From Dehalococcoidia bacterium (GTDB taxonomy: Bacteria > Chloroflexota > Dehalococcoidia > Tepidiformales > Tepidiformaceae), in the NCBI GenBank assembly GCA_022826585.1, contig JAJDUR010000053.1, forward strand, positions 1 through 51,233: a DNA stretch of 51,233 nucleotides, in the 5' to 3' direction. Positions within the stretch are counted from its first letter, which is position 1. The number at the start of each line of letters is the position of its first letter. The translations under genes and the position numbers were made by a program. This document shows, in pieces, positions 7,359 through 14,829 of this stretch. Below the pieces are notes generated by a model. It ran no database searches. It saw nothing but the letters and a program-made list of their open reading frames with translations, and was not told where the DNA came from.

Positions 7359-8335
7359 TTCGTCGCGTACCCCAGCGGACCGGCATCGGCCTGGCCCTGA
7401 TCGCAGGCGTCGCCCTCGTCTTCGTCATCGCCACGTTCGGCTTCACGACCACGTTCACGGTCGGGTTGCTGGACCCGATGATCAACCTGCTCGTGATCCT
7501 CAACCACGCGCTCTGGGGCAGCTTCGGGCTGGCCGTTATCGCCTTCACCATCCTCGTGCGCTTCGTCACCTTCCCGCTCACGCTGCGCCAGCTCCAGCAG
7601 ACGCGCGCGATGCAGGCGCTGCAGCCGCGGGTGCAGGAGATCCAGAAGAAGTTCACGGACCCCAAGCGGCGCCAGGAAGAGATGATGAAGGCGTACCGCG
7701 AGGCGGGTGTCAATCCGCTGGGCTGCCTGGGCCCGCTCGTCCTCCAGTTCCCCGTCCTGATCGCGCTCTTCTATGCGATCCGCCAGACCCTTGCGATCTC
7801 GCCGGAGGCGCTCGACAACCTCTCCGGCCACCTCTACTCGTGGAGCTACATCCAGAGCGCCATCCCGCTCGAGGAGAGCTTCATCGGCATCAACCTGGCC
7901 GAGGGCGCGTCCATCAACGTGCTCAACCTGAACCTGCTGATCGTCGTGCTCGTGGGGTTCTCCACGTGGGCGCAATCGAAGACGACGGTCATGGTCGCGA
8001 CCGACGAACGGGCGCGCACCCAGCAACAGATGATGCAGTGGATGCTGCCCATCATGTTCATGTTCTTCGGTCTCAGCTTCCCCAGTGGAGTGAGCCTCTA
8101 CTGGGTGGTCACTTCCTTCGTGAGCGTGGGCTTCAACGTCGTCACGTACGGCTTCCCCGCGCTCAACATTCCGCCTCTCGTGGGTCCGCCAACGCCGCCG
8201 GCCCCGGTCGAGGTGGAAGCACCAGTATCTTCGGAGAGCACGAGCCAATCGCGCTCGAGGCCCTCCCGTGAATTGAGGTCATCTGCTCATGGATCACGCC
8301 GAAGCAAACGGAAAAACCGTCGACGACGCGCTTAA
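7355..8335 (+). CDS. yidC: membrane protein insertase YidC/Oxa1/SpoIIIJ
   Basis: A 326-residue polytopic protein of the short Gram-positive/Oxa1 type without the large periplasmic domain of proteobacterial YidC. The first TM is at about 10-32. The core begins near residue 45 (HALWGSFGLAVIAFTILVR, with the hydrophilic-groove Arg), followed by the LQPRVQEIQKKF coiled-coil loop, then NPLGCLGPLVLQFPVLIALF, and later SGVSLYWVVTSF. The C-terminal tail is Lys/Arg rich and suited to ribosome binding. It inserts small membrane proteins with or without SecYEG. Its last 47 nt overlap the jag start in another frame. Confidence 0.95.
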   Translation: MIRRVPQRTGIGLALIAGVALVFVIATFGFTTTFTVGLLDPMINLLVILNHALWGSFGLAVIAFTILVRFVTFPLTLRQLQQTRAMQALQPRVQEIQKKFTDPKRRQEEMMKAYREAGVNPLGCLGPLVLQFPVLIALFYAIRQTLAISPEALDNLSGHLYSWSYIQSAIPLEESFIGINLAEGASINVLNLNLLIVVLVGFSTWAQSKTTVMVATDERARTQQQMMQWMLPIMFMFFGLSFPSGVSLYWVVTSFVSVGFNVVTYGFPALNIPPLVGPPTPPAPVEVEAPVSSESTSQSRSRPSRELRSSAHGSRRSKRKNRRRRA

Positions 8336-9320
8336 GGCGGCGCTCGCAAGGCTCAACGCCAACGTTGACGAAGTCGACATCACCGTCCTCGACGAGGGCC
8401 AGCGCGGGGGGCGCCTGTTCGGGCGCGGGTCCCGCGATGCCGTCGTCAGGGTCGAACGACGCGCTGGTGGGCCGCGCGAAAGCGAGCCGGAACCACCCGA
8501 TACCTCCATTCCCCGCGGCCGTGGCGGTCGCGGGGGCAGTGGCGGCCCCCGTGGCGGTTCCGGCGGTAGGGGTGGCCGTGGCGGTCGCCGGCGCGGCGGC
8601 AGCGGTGGTCCACGGGGTGGCTCCGGCGGGGGCCAGCGTGGTCCTCGCGCCGAGCGCGCGCCCCAGCTGACCGAACAGGACTTCTTCGGCGAGGGGGAAG
8701 CGCCCCCGCCCCGCAGCGCCCCGCCCCGTCGTTCGTCCGGGGGCGGCAATGGCCCGCCGCGGCGCTCCTCGGGAGGCGGGGGCTCCTCCCGCGATCGCTC
8801 GCGCAGGCGCCGCCGCGATGAGCACATCGAGCCGGATATCAACGCCGAGGAGGTCGATCTCGCCGCCGAGGTGGTCGACTCCATCCTCCAGATCCTCGAG
8901 ATCGACGCCGACATCAACATCCGCGAGCCCGTCACCGCGGGCGATGGGCTGGGCAGCGCCCGCGCCGTCATCGACATTTCCGGGGAAGACCTGGGCATGC
9001 TCATCGGACGCCGGGGCGAGAGCCTGATGGCCTTCCAGTACGTCGTGAACCTCATCATGACGCGGCGCTTCCCCGGCCGCGGCTCCGTCACCATCGATGT
9101 CGAGCAGTACCGCCGGCGGCGGGAGGACCAGGTGGTCACGCTGGCCGAGCGCATGGCCGAACGCGTGCGCGACATTGGCGACTCCATCACGCTCGAGCCG
9201 ATGTCGGCCGCCGAGCGCCGTCTTGTCCACCTCGCCCTCGTCGACGACCCGGACGTCGAGACGAACAGCATCGGCGAGGGGGACAGCCGCAAGGTCGTGA
9301 TCAGCCTGCTGGAGGATTGA
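8289..9320 (+). CDS. jag: Jag/KhpB RNA-binding protein (Jag-N, KH, R3H) with RGG-like insert
   Basis: A 343-residue protein. Residues 1-57 form the Jag-N domain (NGKTVDDALKAALARLN). Residues 60-178 are a long low-complexity Gly/Arg/Ser region with many RGG, GGR and PRRSSGGG units. Residues about 186-265 are a KH domain with GMLIGRRG (236-243), and about 280-343 an R3H domain. Jag/KhpB acts with KhpA on RNAs controlling cell division and wall synthesis and is typically encoded next to yidC. The ATG at 8289 is needed to include the Jag-N motif, so the overlap with yidC appears genuine. The RGG-like insert is much longer than the linker in well-studied homologues. Confidence 0.92.
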   Translation: MDHAEANGKTVDDALKAALARLNANVDEVDITVLDEGQRGGRLFGRGSRDAVVRVERRAGGPRESEPEPPDTSIPRGRGGRGGSGGPRGGSGGRGGRGGRRRGGSGGPRGGSGGGQRGPRAERAPQLTEQDFFGEGEAPPPRSAPPRRSSGGGNGPPRRSSGGGGSSRDRSRRRRRDEHIEPDINAEEVDLAAEVVDSILQILEIDADINIREPVTAGDGLGSARAVIDISGEDLGMLIGRRGESLMAFQYVVNLIMTRRFPGRGSVTIDVEQYRRRREDQVVTLAERMAERVRDIGDSITLEPMSAAERRLVHLALVDDPDVETNSIGEGDSRKVVISLLED

Positions 9321-9325
9321 GAGGA

Positions 9326-10174
9326 ATGAGCACGACGTCCGCGCCGAGAATCGTGATCGTCGGGAACGTCACCCAGGACCTGGCGCCCGGCGGCGCCTGG
9401 ACCCCCGGCGGGCCCGCGCTCTACGGCGCGCGCGCGGCCGCCGCCCTGGGAGCGGACGTGACGCTCGTCAGCCGCGTGCCCGCGGACTACGACCGCAGCG
9501 CCTTCGAGGGGGTCACGCTGAAGGAGCTCCCCGCCGGGGGCGCTCCCCGCTTCGAGAACAGCTACCCCACGGGCAGCGGCCGCCGCCAGACCCTTCACCA
9601 GGCGGGCGAACCGATCGCGAGCGGCGACGTGCCCGCCGGCCTGGAGGCGGACGCCGTCATCGCCGCCCCCGTGCTCGACGAGCTGGCGGAGTTCCCGCCC
9701 ATCGAGGCCCCCGTTCGGGTCGTGGCCCTGCAGGGGGCGCTCCGCTGGGGCATGCCGGGACGCGCCATCAAGCGCGCGCCCTACGCGCCCTCGCGGGCGC
9801 AGGCCGTGCAGCCCCGGGACGCGGTCGCCGTTTTCAGCGACGAGGACGCCGACGACCCACCGGGCCTGGCGGGTGGCCTCTCCCGGCGCGGCCCCGTCGT
9901 CGTGACGCGCGGCAGCCGCGGCGCCTGGCTCTATCGCAACGGATCGCGCAGCGTGCTGCCGGCGTTCTCGACCAACGTGAGGGACGTCACCGGCGCGGGC
10001 GACGGCTTCGTGGCGGCGCTTGCGCTGCGGCTGGTGGAGACGGGGGATCTGTTCGAATCGTGTACATTCGCGAATGCGATGGGCTCGCTTATGGTGGAGC
10101 GGAGCGGTCTGGCGGAGATGCCGTCACGCGAGGACGTCGATTCGCGCGTGCGGCGAGGGGCGGCGAATGCGTGA
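9326..10174 (+). CDS. PfkB-family (ribokinase-like) carbohydrate kinase
   Basis: A 282-residue sugar/nucleoside kinase fold. The N-terminus (IVIVGNVTQDL, GGPALYGARAAAALGADVTLV) gives the first PfkB region. The second signature is DVTGAGDGFVAAL, whose GAGD holds the catalytic Asp and the anion hole. The substrate cannot be deduced and the protein is slightly short for ribokinases. The start is the ATG at 9326 with GAGAGGA directly before it. The gene lies between jag and parA, and its end overlaps parA by 8 nt, placing it in the yidC-jag-parAB transcription unit, which is an unusual partner. Confidence 0.85.
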   Translation: MSTTSAPRIVIVGNVTQDLAPGGAWTPGGPALYGARAAAALGADVTLVSRVPADYDRSAFEGVTLKELPAGGAPRFENSYPTGSGRRQTLHQAGEPIASGDVPAGLEADAVIAAPVLDELAEFPPIEAPVRVVALQGALRWGMPGRAIKRAPYAPSRAQAVQPRDAVAVFSDEDADDPPGLAGGLSRRGPVVVTRGSRGAWLYRNGSRSVLPAFSTNVRDVTGAGDGFVAALALRLVETGDLFESCTFANAMGSLMVERSGLAEMPSREDVDSRVRRGAANA

Positions 10175-10937
10175 GATCATCGCCTTCGTGAACCAGAAAG
10201 GCGGCGTGGGCAAGACCACCACCGCCGTCTCCCTGGCGGCCGCCCTCGGGCGCCGGGACGAGCGCGTCCTGCTGATCGACCTCGATGCCCAGGCCAACGC
10301 CACCAGCGCGGCCGGCCTCGCGGAGGTGGCGGGACCCTCGATCTACGAAGCGCTGATGATGGAGGCCGAGCCGCGCGACTGCATCGTGCGGGTGGAAGGC
10401 GAAGAGTTCGACCTGCTGCCGGCGACGCGCGAGCTCTCGGGCGCGGAGGTGGAGCTGGCGCCGGCGATGGCCCGCGAGCAGCGCCTCAAGAACATCTGCG
10501 AGCCCCTGGCGGACGACTACGACTGGATTTTCATCGACTGCCCGCCCTCGCTCGGCATCCTCACGGTGAACGCGCTCACGGCGGCGTCGAGCGTGGTTAT
10601 CCCGGTGCAGTGCGAGTACCTGCCCATGGAGGGTCTCGCGCGGCTGATGGAGACGCTCACCCTCGTGCGCAGTAACCTCAACCCCCGCCTGCGCACGCTC
10701 GGGCTCGTTCTCACGATGCTCGACCGGCGCACGCGGCTGGCCCGCGAGGTCGCGGCCGACGTGATGACGCACTTCCCCAACCAGACCTTCAACACCGTGA
10801 TCCCGCGCGCCGTCAGCATTGCCGAGGCGCCGAGTTACGGGCAGTCGATCTTTCGGTACAGCCCTGGAAGCCGTGCCGCCACCGCCTACCGGCGCCTGGC
10901 GAACGAGCTCACGGAGCGCGTGGGAGTGAGCGCATGA
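10167..10937 (+). CDS. parA: chromosome-partitioning ATPase ParA/Soj
   Basis: A 256-residue deviant Walker ATPase. The deviant P-loop KGGVGKTT is at residues 11-18 with the signature Lys at 11. Walker A' (LLIDLDAQANAT), Walker B (WIFIDCPPSLG) and the later VIPVQCEYLPMEGL and TMLDRRTRLAREV segments are all standard. It binds DNA non-specifically and moves ParB-parS complexes during segregation. The ATG at 10167 is used because the protein then starts MREIIAFVNQKGG. It overlaps the kinase gene by 8 nt and parB by 4 nt (ATGA). Confidence 0.96.
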   Translation: MREIIAFVNQKGGVGKTTTAVSLAAALGRRDERVLLIDLDAQANATSAAGLAEVAGPSIYEALMMEAEPRDCIVRVEGEEFDLLPATRELSGAEVELAPAMAREQRLKNICEPLADDYDWIFIDCPPSLGILTVNALTAASSVVIPVQCEYLPMEGLARLMETLTLVRSNLNPRLRTLGLVLTMLDRRTRLAREVAADVMTHFPNQTFNTVIPRAVSIAEAPSYGQSIFRYSPGSRAATAYRRLANELTERVGVSA

Positions 10938-11809
10938 CACAGCCACGACGAGGACTCGGACGGGGGCTCGACGCCCTCCTCCCCGGCGGCGGCGAGGAGG
11001 AGGCCCCTCCCGGCCGCACGCTGCAGGAAATCGATATCGACCTGATAGCGCCCAACCCGGAGCAGCCGCGCACCAACTTCCCGCCCGAGCAATTGCGCGA
11101 GCTGGCGGAGTCGATCCGCGAGCACGGCGTCCTCCAGCCGCTCGTGGTGAGCCTGGAGGAGGAGGGCGGCTACCGGCTCATCGCCGGCGAGCGCCGCCTG
11201 CAGGCCGCCCGCCTGGCCGACCTGCCGACCGTGCCCGTCGTCGTCCGCGAGGTGGACGGCTCGGAGCTGCTGGAGCTGGCCCTGGTCGAGAATATCCAGC
11301 GCGCCGACCTGAACCCGATCGAGGAGGCGCTGGCCTACCGCCGCCTGCTCAGCGAGTACGGGCTCACGCAGGAGGAGGTCGCGAAGCGGGTGGGCCGCAG
11401 CCGCGCCGCCGTGGCGAACGCCACCCGCCTGCTCCAGCTGGAGTCGGAGATTCGCCGCAGCCTGGTGGCCGGCGAGATCCGCGAGGGTCACGCCCGCGCC
11501 CTGCTGGGCATGCCCGAGGGCGCCGGCCGCCTCGAGGTCTGGCGCGAAGCCGTGCGCCGCGGCCTCAGCGTGCGCGAGACCGAGGCAGCCGTGCGCCGCG
11601 CGCTCTCGCCGCGGGCGGCGCGTCCGCCCGGCCCGGCGCCGCAGGCCGAGCGCGGCACGCCCATGCGCGACCTCGAGACGAACCTGCGCCGCGCCCTCGG
11701 CACGCGCGTGACCGTCTCGGCGCACCGCGCCGGAGGCGCCCGCATCGTGGTCGACACCTACAGCGACGAGGAGCTCGAGGCCGTCACCAACCGGCTGCTG
11801 TCGCTCTAG
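10934..11809 (+). CDS. parB: chromosome-partitioning protein ParB/Spo0J (CTPase)
   Basis: A 291-residue ParB. The N-terminus (RRGLGRGLDALLP) matches the ParA-interacting tail. The CTP-binding/sliding-clamp domain carries NPEQPRTNF, the GERRLQAARLA box (GERR) and ENIQRADLNPIEEA. The helix-turn-helix that reads parS is in YGLTQEEVAKRVGRSRAAVANATRLL. A Pro/Ala-rich linker leads to the C-terminal dimerisation domain (about 245-291). The three perfect parS sites 4.8-5.3 kb upstream are its expected targets. Confidence 0.96.
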   Translation: MTQPRRGLGRGLDALLPGGGEEEAPPGRTLQEIDIDLIAPNPEQPRTNFPPEQLRELAESIREHGVLQPLVVSLEEEGGYRLIAGERRLQAARLADLPTVPVVVREVDGSELLELALVENIQRADLNPIEEALAYRRLLSEYGLTQEEVAKRVGRSRAAVANATRLLQLESEIRRSLVAGEIREGHARALLGMPEGAGRLEVWREAVRRGLSVRETEAAVRRALSPRAARPPGPAPQAERGTPMRDLETNLRRALGTRVTVSAHRAGGARIVVDTYSDEELEAVTNRLLSL

Positions 11810-11892
11810 CGGGGGCGATCGCGAGCGGTAAGGGGCCCCGTGGAACGTCTTGCGAGAATGACCTGGAGAGCGACAGTCCGGGGATGCGCGTG

Positions 11893-12366
11893 ATGGGCGC
11901 GGAAGACCGCCTGCGGGAGCTGGGCATCGAGCTGCCGGAGCCGGCCGCGCCGGCCGGCTCCTACGTGCCCGCGCGCCTCCACGGCGACCTGCTCGCGGTC
12001 TCCGGGCAGCTGCCGCTCACGCCCGGCGAGCCCCTTCGCACCGGTCGCTGCGGCGACGATGTCACGGTGGAGGAGGGCTATGCCCTCGCCCGCCAGTGCG
12101 CCCTCAACGGGCTCGCCGCCGCCCGCGCCGCACTGGGGTCGCTGGACCGCATCGCCGGTGTCGTGCGCGTGGGCGGCTACGTGGCCGCGCCGCCGGACTT
12201 CACCCGGCACCCGGCGGTCATCAACGGCGCGTCGGAGCTGCTCGTCGACGTGTTCGGCGAGGCGGGGCGTCATGCCCGCGCGGCGGTGGGCATGTCTTCG
12301 CTGCCCCTCGGCGCTCCCGTCGAGGTCGAGTTCCTGTTTGCGATCAACCCGGAGCAGGGCGCCTAG
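11893..12366 (+). CDS. RidA/YjgF-like family protein
   Basis: A 157-residue protein resembling the RidA (YjgF/YER057c/UK114) superfamily in its longer subfamily: LLAVSGQLPLT, ARQCALNGLAAARAALGSLDRI, VVRVGGYVAA, a hydrophobic face (HPAVINGASELLVDVFGEAGRHARAAVG) and the final strand PVEVEFLFAI. RidA proper hydrolyses reactive enamines and imines with an Arg near position 105. Here the R of GRHARAAVG fits that area, but members of this subfamily often lack the activity, so the role is uncertain. ATG 11893 is favoured over ATG 11884 from the usual N-terminus. Confidence 0.8.
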   Translation: MGAEDRLRELGIELPEPAAPAGSYVPARLHGDLLAVSGQLPLTPGEPLRTGRCGDDVTVEEGYALARQCALNGLAAARAALGSLDRIAGVVRVGGYVAAPPDFTRHPAVINGASELLVDVFGEAGRHARAAVGMSSLPLGAPVEVEFLFAINPEQGA

Positions 12367-12471
12367 GACCACCGTACGGGGTTGGGAATCATCAGGGTAA
12401 CTAGGCAGGGACCTGAGGGCTGACGCGTTCGGCCCGATCCTCGCCAGGGCGGAGGGCGCCGTTGCAAAGGG

Positions 12472-13107
12472 TTAGCGCTGCGGCCACCTAGTGTCTGCCT
12501 CCTCCTCTATGACCATGGCGACCTCAGCGAGTTCCCCTTCGAACTTCGAGTTGCAGTACATCCTGTCGACGGTTTGTACGGCCACGCAGGACAGGTGCTC
12601 CATGTCAAAGAACATATGCGGTGCCAGGTCTTCTTGCACTGCAAAGATAGGCATTTTCCTGTTGCCATGCAGGGGGTCAGATGTGTTGCTGTACTTCGTT
12701 ACCCAGGACTCGTGCATACCCAAAGTGGACACCATGTCCTTTAGTCCTGGGAGACCCTTCTTGTCCCTGCCCATGAAGCGACGCCACTGCTCGTCAGACC
12801 CCACCTTATGGAGGTACTGTAGTCTGACTGCGCTCTCTAGGCACTGGCGGAAAGGTCCAGCCATCGCGATTCCCCTGAAGGGAAACCCAATCACCTCAAG
12901 CGAGTACGCCATGTTCGTACACGCCAAGCAGGAAAGGGCTAGCAGCACCGAGTAGGTTTTACGTGCAGCCTTCTCGTCTTCAACTTCCTCGGACAGGGGA
13001 AGAGTATTTTGAAGTACTTTCAGCCCAAGAGCGTGTGTTTTTGCGTGGATGGACTCCACCCTCGTGTCCACCGTGAGGTCCTCTAGCTCCAGCAGGCCAT
13101 CGGTCAA
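12472..13107 (-). CDS. hypothetical protein with unusual composition, 211 aa
   Basis: A largely helical protein of unknown function. The pattern GPFRQCLESAVRLQYLH in the middle, followed by a basic/acidic helix (EQWRRFMGRDKKGLP) and SDPLHGN, is reminiscent of DUF5677-like proteins, but this is weak. It contains many Cys and Met (CLACTN, MAMAGP-type, MYCNSKFEGE) and codons such as AGT, TTT, GTA and AAA that the flanking genes avoid, giving a visibly lower GC. It is isolated, with about 105 bp before it and 358 bp after, and has no operon partner. Recent horizontal acquisition is the likely explanation. Confidence 0.72.
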   Translation of the reverse strand: MTDGLLELEDLTVDTRVESIHAKTHALGLKVLQNTLPLSEEVEDEKAARKTYSVLLALSCLACTNMAYSLEVIGFPFRGIAMAGPFRQCLESAVRLQYLHKVGSDEQWRRFMGRDKKGLPGLKDMVSTLGMHESWVTKYSNTSDPLHGNRKMPIFAVQEDLAPHMFFDMEHLSCVAVQTVDRMYCNSKFEGELAEVAMVIEEEADTRWPQR

Positions 13108-13465
13108 GTGCGAACCCCTTCCGAACAGATGTCCGTATCCACTCTAGGATGCCCCTTCGCAGGGTCAAGTCCATGGAGAGTCGATTGTTCGCGGCGAATC
13201 AGAGCACGACTAGCACGACGACGGCGACCAGGATGAGCCCGCCCACGAACACCGTCAGGCCAGGCGAGTGAGCTCCTTGCCTTGACCCAGAGGCTCCCGG
13301 CATAAGCCCCGACCTCGTCGCTGCCACTGACGACTGTGCTGGTCAGGCCTAGGTCTGACCACCGCCTGCCGCAGCCTTTCCCGGGCCCGTAAGCGGGCTT
13401 GCGCCGCCTAGGAAGGGGCCGGGTAAGGTGGATCGCAGGGGCGCCAGACCCCTGGAGGCTTACCG
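13108..13465. other. 358-bp region between the hypothetical gene and the TIGR01777 gene
   Basis: Apart from the possible 34-residue peptide gene on the minus strand (13199-13303) I see no coding signal, RNA or repeat. The segment 13320-13440 carries several short inverted stretches but no clear terminator. The composition shifts back from the lower-GC gene to the high-GC background here, so this may be the edge of an acquired segment. Confidence 0.4.
13199..13303 (-). CDS. possible 34-aa single-pass membrane peptide
   Basis: An ATG-started frame of 34 codons encodes MPGASGSRQGAHSPGL followed by a continuous hydrophobic helix TVFVGGLILVAVVVLVVL and a stop immediately after it. The layout is typical of small bacterial membrane proteins with a short soluble N-terminus and one C-terminal TM. 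A weak purine stretch (GAGGTCGGGG) lies upstream. It is too short to judge by codon usage and could be chance, but the hydrophobic run ending exactly at the stop is striking in an otherwise empty region. Confidence 0.35.
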   Translation of the reverse strand: MPGASGSRQGAHSPGLTVFVGGLILVAVVVLVVL

Positions 13466-14356
13466 ATGAAGGTCGCCATCACCGCAAGTACGGGATTGCT
13501 GGGGCGGGCTCTCGCCGGGAGCCTCGAAGCGCGCGGCGACGAGGTCGCGCGAATCGTCCGCGGACCGGCGGGCGCCGGCGGCGTCGACTGGGCCCCGGCC
13601 GAGGGCTGGGTGCGCGAGGGCGCCTTCGATGGCTGCGACGCTGTCCTCCACCTGAGCGGCGCCTCCGTGGGCGAGGGCCGCTGGACGGACGCCCGCAAGG
13701 CGGAGCTGCGCTCCAGCCGCATCGAGACCACGCGCCTGCTCGTCGAGCACCTGGCGGCGCTCGACCCGAAGCCCGGACGGCTCGTGGTCGCCTCCGCGGT
13801 CGGGTTCTACGGCGACCGCGACGACGAGCCCCTCACGGAGGAGTCGCCCCGGGGCGAGGGCTTCCTCGCGGACATGACCGTGGACTGGGAGGCGGAGGCC
13901 GAGAAGGCCAACGCCGCCGGCATCCCCACGGCGATGGCCCGCTACGGCGTCGTCTTCGCCAACGATGCGCCCGCCTTCAAGCGGCTCACGCTGCCCTTCC
14001 GCCTGGGCGCCGGCGGCAGGCTGGGGAGCGGGAGGCAATACATGCCCTGGATCACGCTCGACGATGCCGTGGCCGCCACCATCCACCTGCTCGACGGTGA
14101 GCTGACCGGTCCCGTGAACGTGGTCGCGCCCGTGGCCACGACCAACGCCGACCTCACGCGCGCGCTCGGGCGGGTGATGCGCCGCCCGGCGTTCATGATG
14201 GTGCCCCGCTTCGCCATGCGGATCGCCCTGGGCGAGCTTGCCGACGCCCTGCTGTTCGCCAGCAACCGCGTCGCCCCCGAGCGGCTGGTGGCGGATGGCT
14301 TCGAGTTCTCGCAGCCCGAGGTCGAGGGCGCGCTGCGCTCGCTCCTGCGGAGCTAG
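13466..14356 (+). CDS. TIGR01777-family NAD(P)-dependent epimerase (YfcH-like)
   Basis: A 296-residue short-chain dehydrogenase-like protein. The nucleotide-binding start KVAITASTGLLGRAL replaces the classic GxxGxxG by STGLLG. VLHLSGASVGEGRWTDARKAEL and SSRIETTRLLVEHL follow, then SAVGFYGDRDDEPLTEES (the YxxxK Tyr region is replaced as in this family) and PWITLDDAVAATIHLL. This matches TIGR01777 throughout at normal length. The biochemical role is poorly defined; it is related to the SulA-like YfcH. The SRPBCC gene follows after 5 nt, a pairing seen elsewhere and sometimes fused. Confidence 0.88.
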   Translation: MKVAITASTGLLGRALAGSLEARGDEVARIVRGPAGAGGVDWAPAEGWVREGAFDGCDAVLHLSGASVGEGRWTDARKAELRSSRIETTRLLVEHLAALDPKPGRLVVASAVGFYGDRDDEPLTEESPRGEGFLADMTVDWEAEAEKANAAGIPTAMARYGVVFANDAPAFKRLTLPFRLGAGGRLGSGRQYMPWITLDDAVAATIHLLDGELTGPVNVVAPVATTNADLTRALGRVMRRPAFMMVPRFAMRIALGELADALLFASNRVAPERLVADGFEFSQPEVEGALRSLLRS

Positions 14357-14361
14357 GCGGG

Positions 14362-14829
14362 ATGGCGATCCACCGGCTGACGGCGAGGCAGGTCGTCCCC
14401 GTCTCGCTCGACGAGGCCTGGGCGTTCTTCTCGAACCCGCGCAACCTCCCCGTCATAACCCCGCCCTGGCTCGCGCTCGATGTCACCTCCGACCCGCCCG
14501 AGGAGATGGAACCCGGCCTCATCATCACCTACAACGTGAGCCCGCTGCTGGGCGTGCCGCTGCCCTGGGCGACCGAGATCACGCACGTCGAGGACCGTGT
14601 GCGCTTCGTCGACGACCAGCGCATCGGTCCCTACAGCCTCTGGCACCACGAGCACGACTTCCGCGAGGTCGAGGGCGGCACGGAGGTGCGCGACACGGTG
14701 CATTACGCTGTTCCCTTCGGACCCCTCGGCGACATCGTCGCGCTGCTGGCCGTGCGCCCGCGCGTGCGCGCCATCTTCGAGTACCGGCGCGAGGTGCTCC
14801 GGGAGCGTTTCGGCCCGGCCCCGCGCTAG
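14362..14829 (+). CDS. SRPBCC-family ligand-binding protein
   Basis: A 155-residue START/Bet v1-like protein of the family commonly annotated SRPBCC or CDP-paratose epimerase-associated. It begins with a beta strand (HRLTARQVVPVSLDEAWAFFSNPRNLPVITPPW) and ends with a long C-terminal helix (VRPRVRAIFEYRREVLRERFG). The fold makes a hydrophobic cavity; the ligand is unknown. It follows the TIGR01777 epimerase with 5 nt between them, strongly suggesting a shared function. Its TAG stop overlaps the lysA stop on the other strand in a CTAG. Confidence 0.85.
   Translation: MAIHRLTARQVVPVSLDEAWAFFSNPRNLPVITPPWLALDVTSDPPEEMEPGLIITYNVSPLLGVPLPWATEITHVEDRVRFVDDQRIGPYSLWHHEHDFREVEGGTEVRDTVHYAVPFGPLGDIVALLAVRPRVRAIFEYRREVLRERFGPAPR

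Noticed and set aside
8294-9598. 434-codon frame antisense to jag
   Set aside because: Pro/Arg/Ser-rich shadow of the Gly/Arg-rich jag insert; jag has complete domains on the plus strand.
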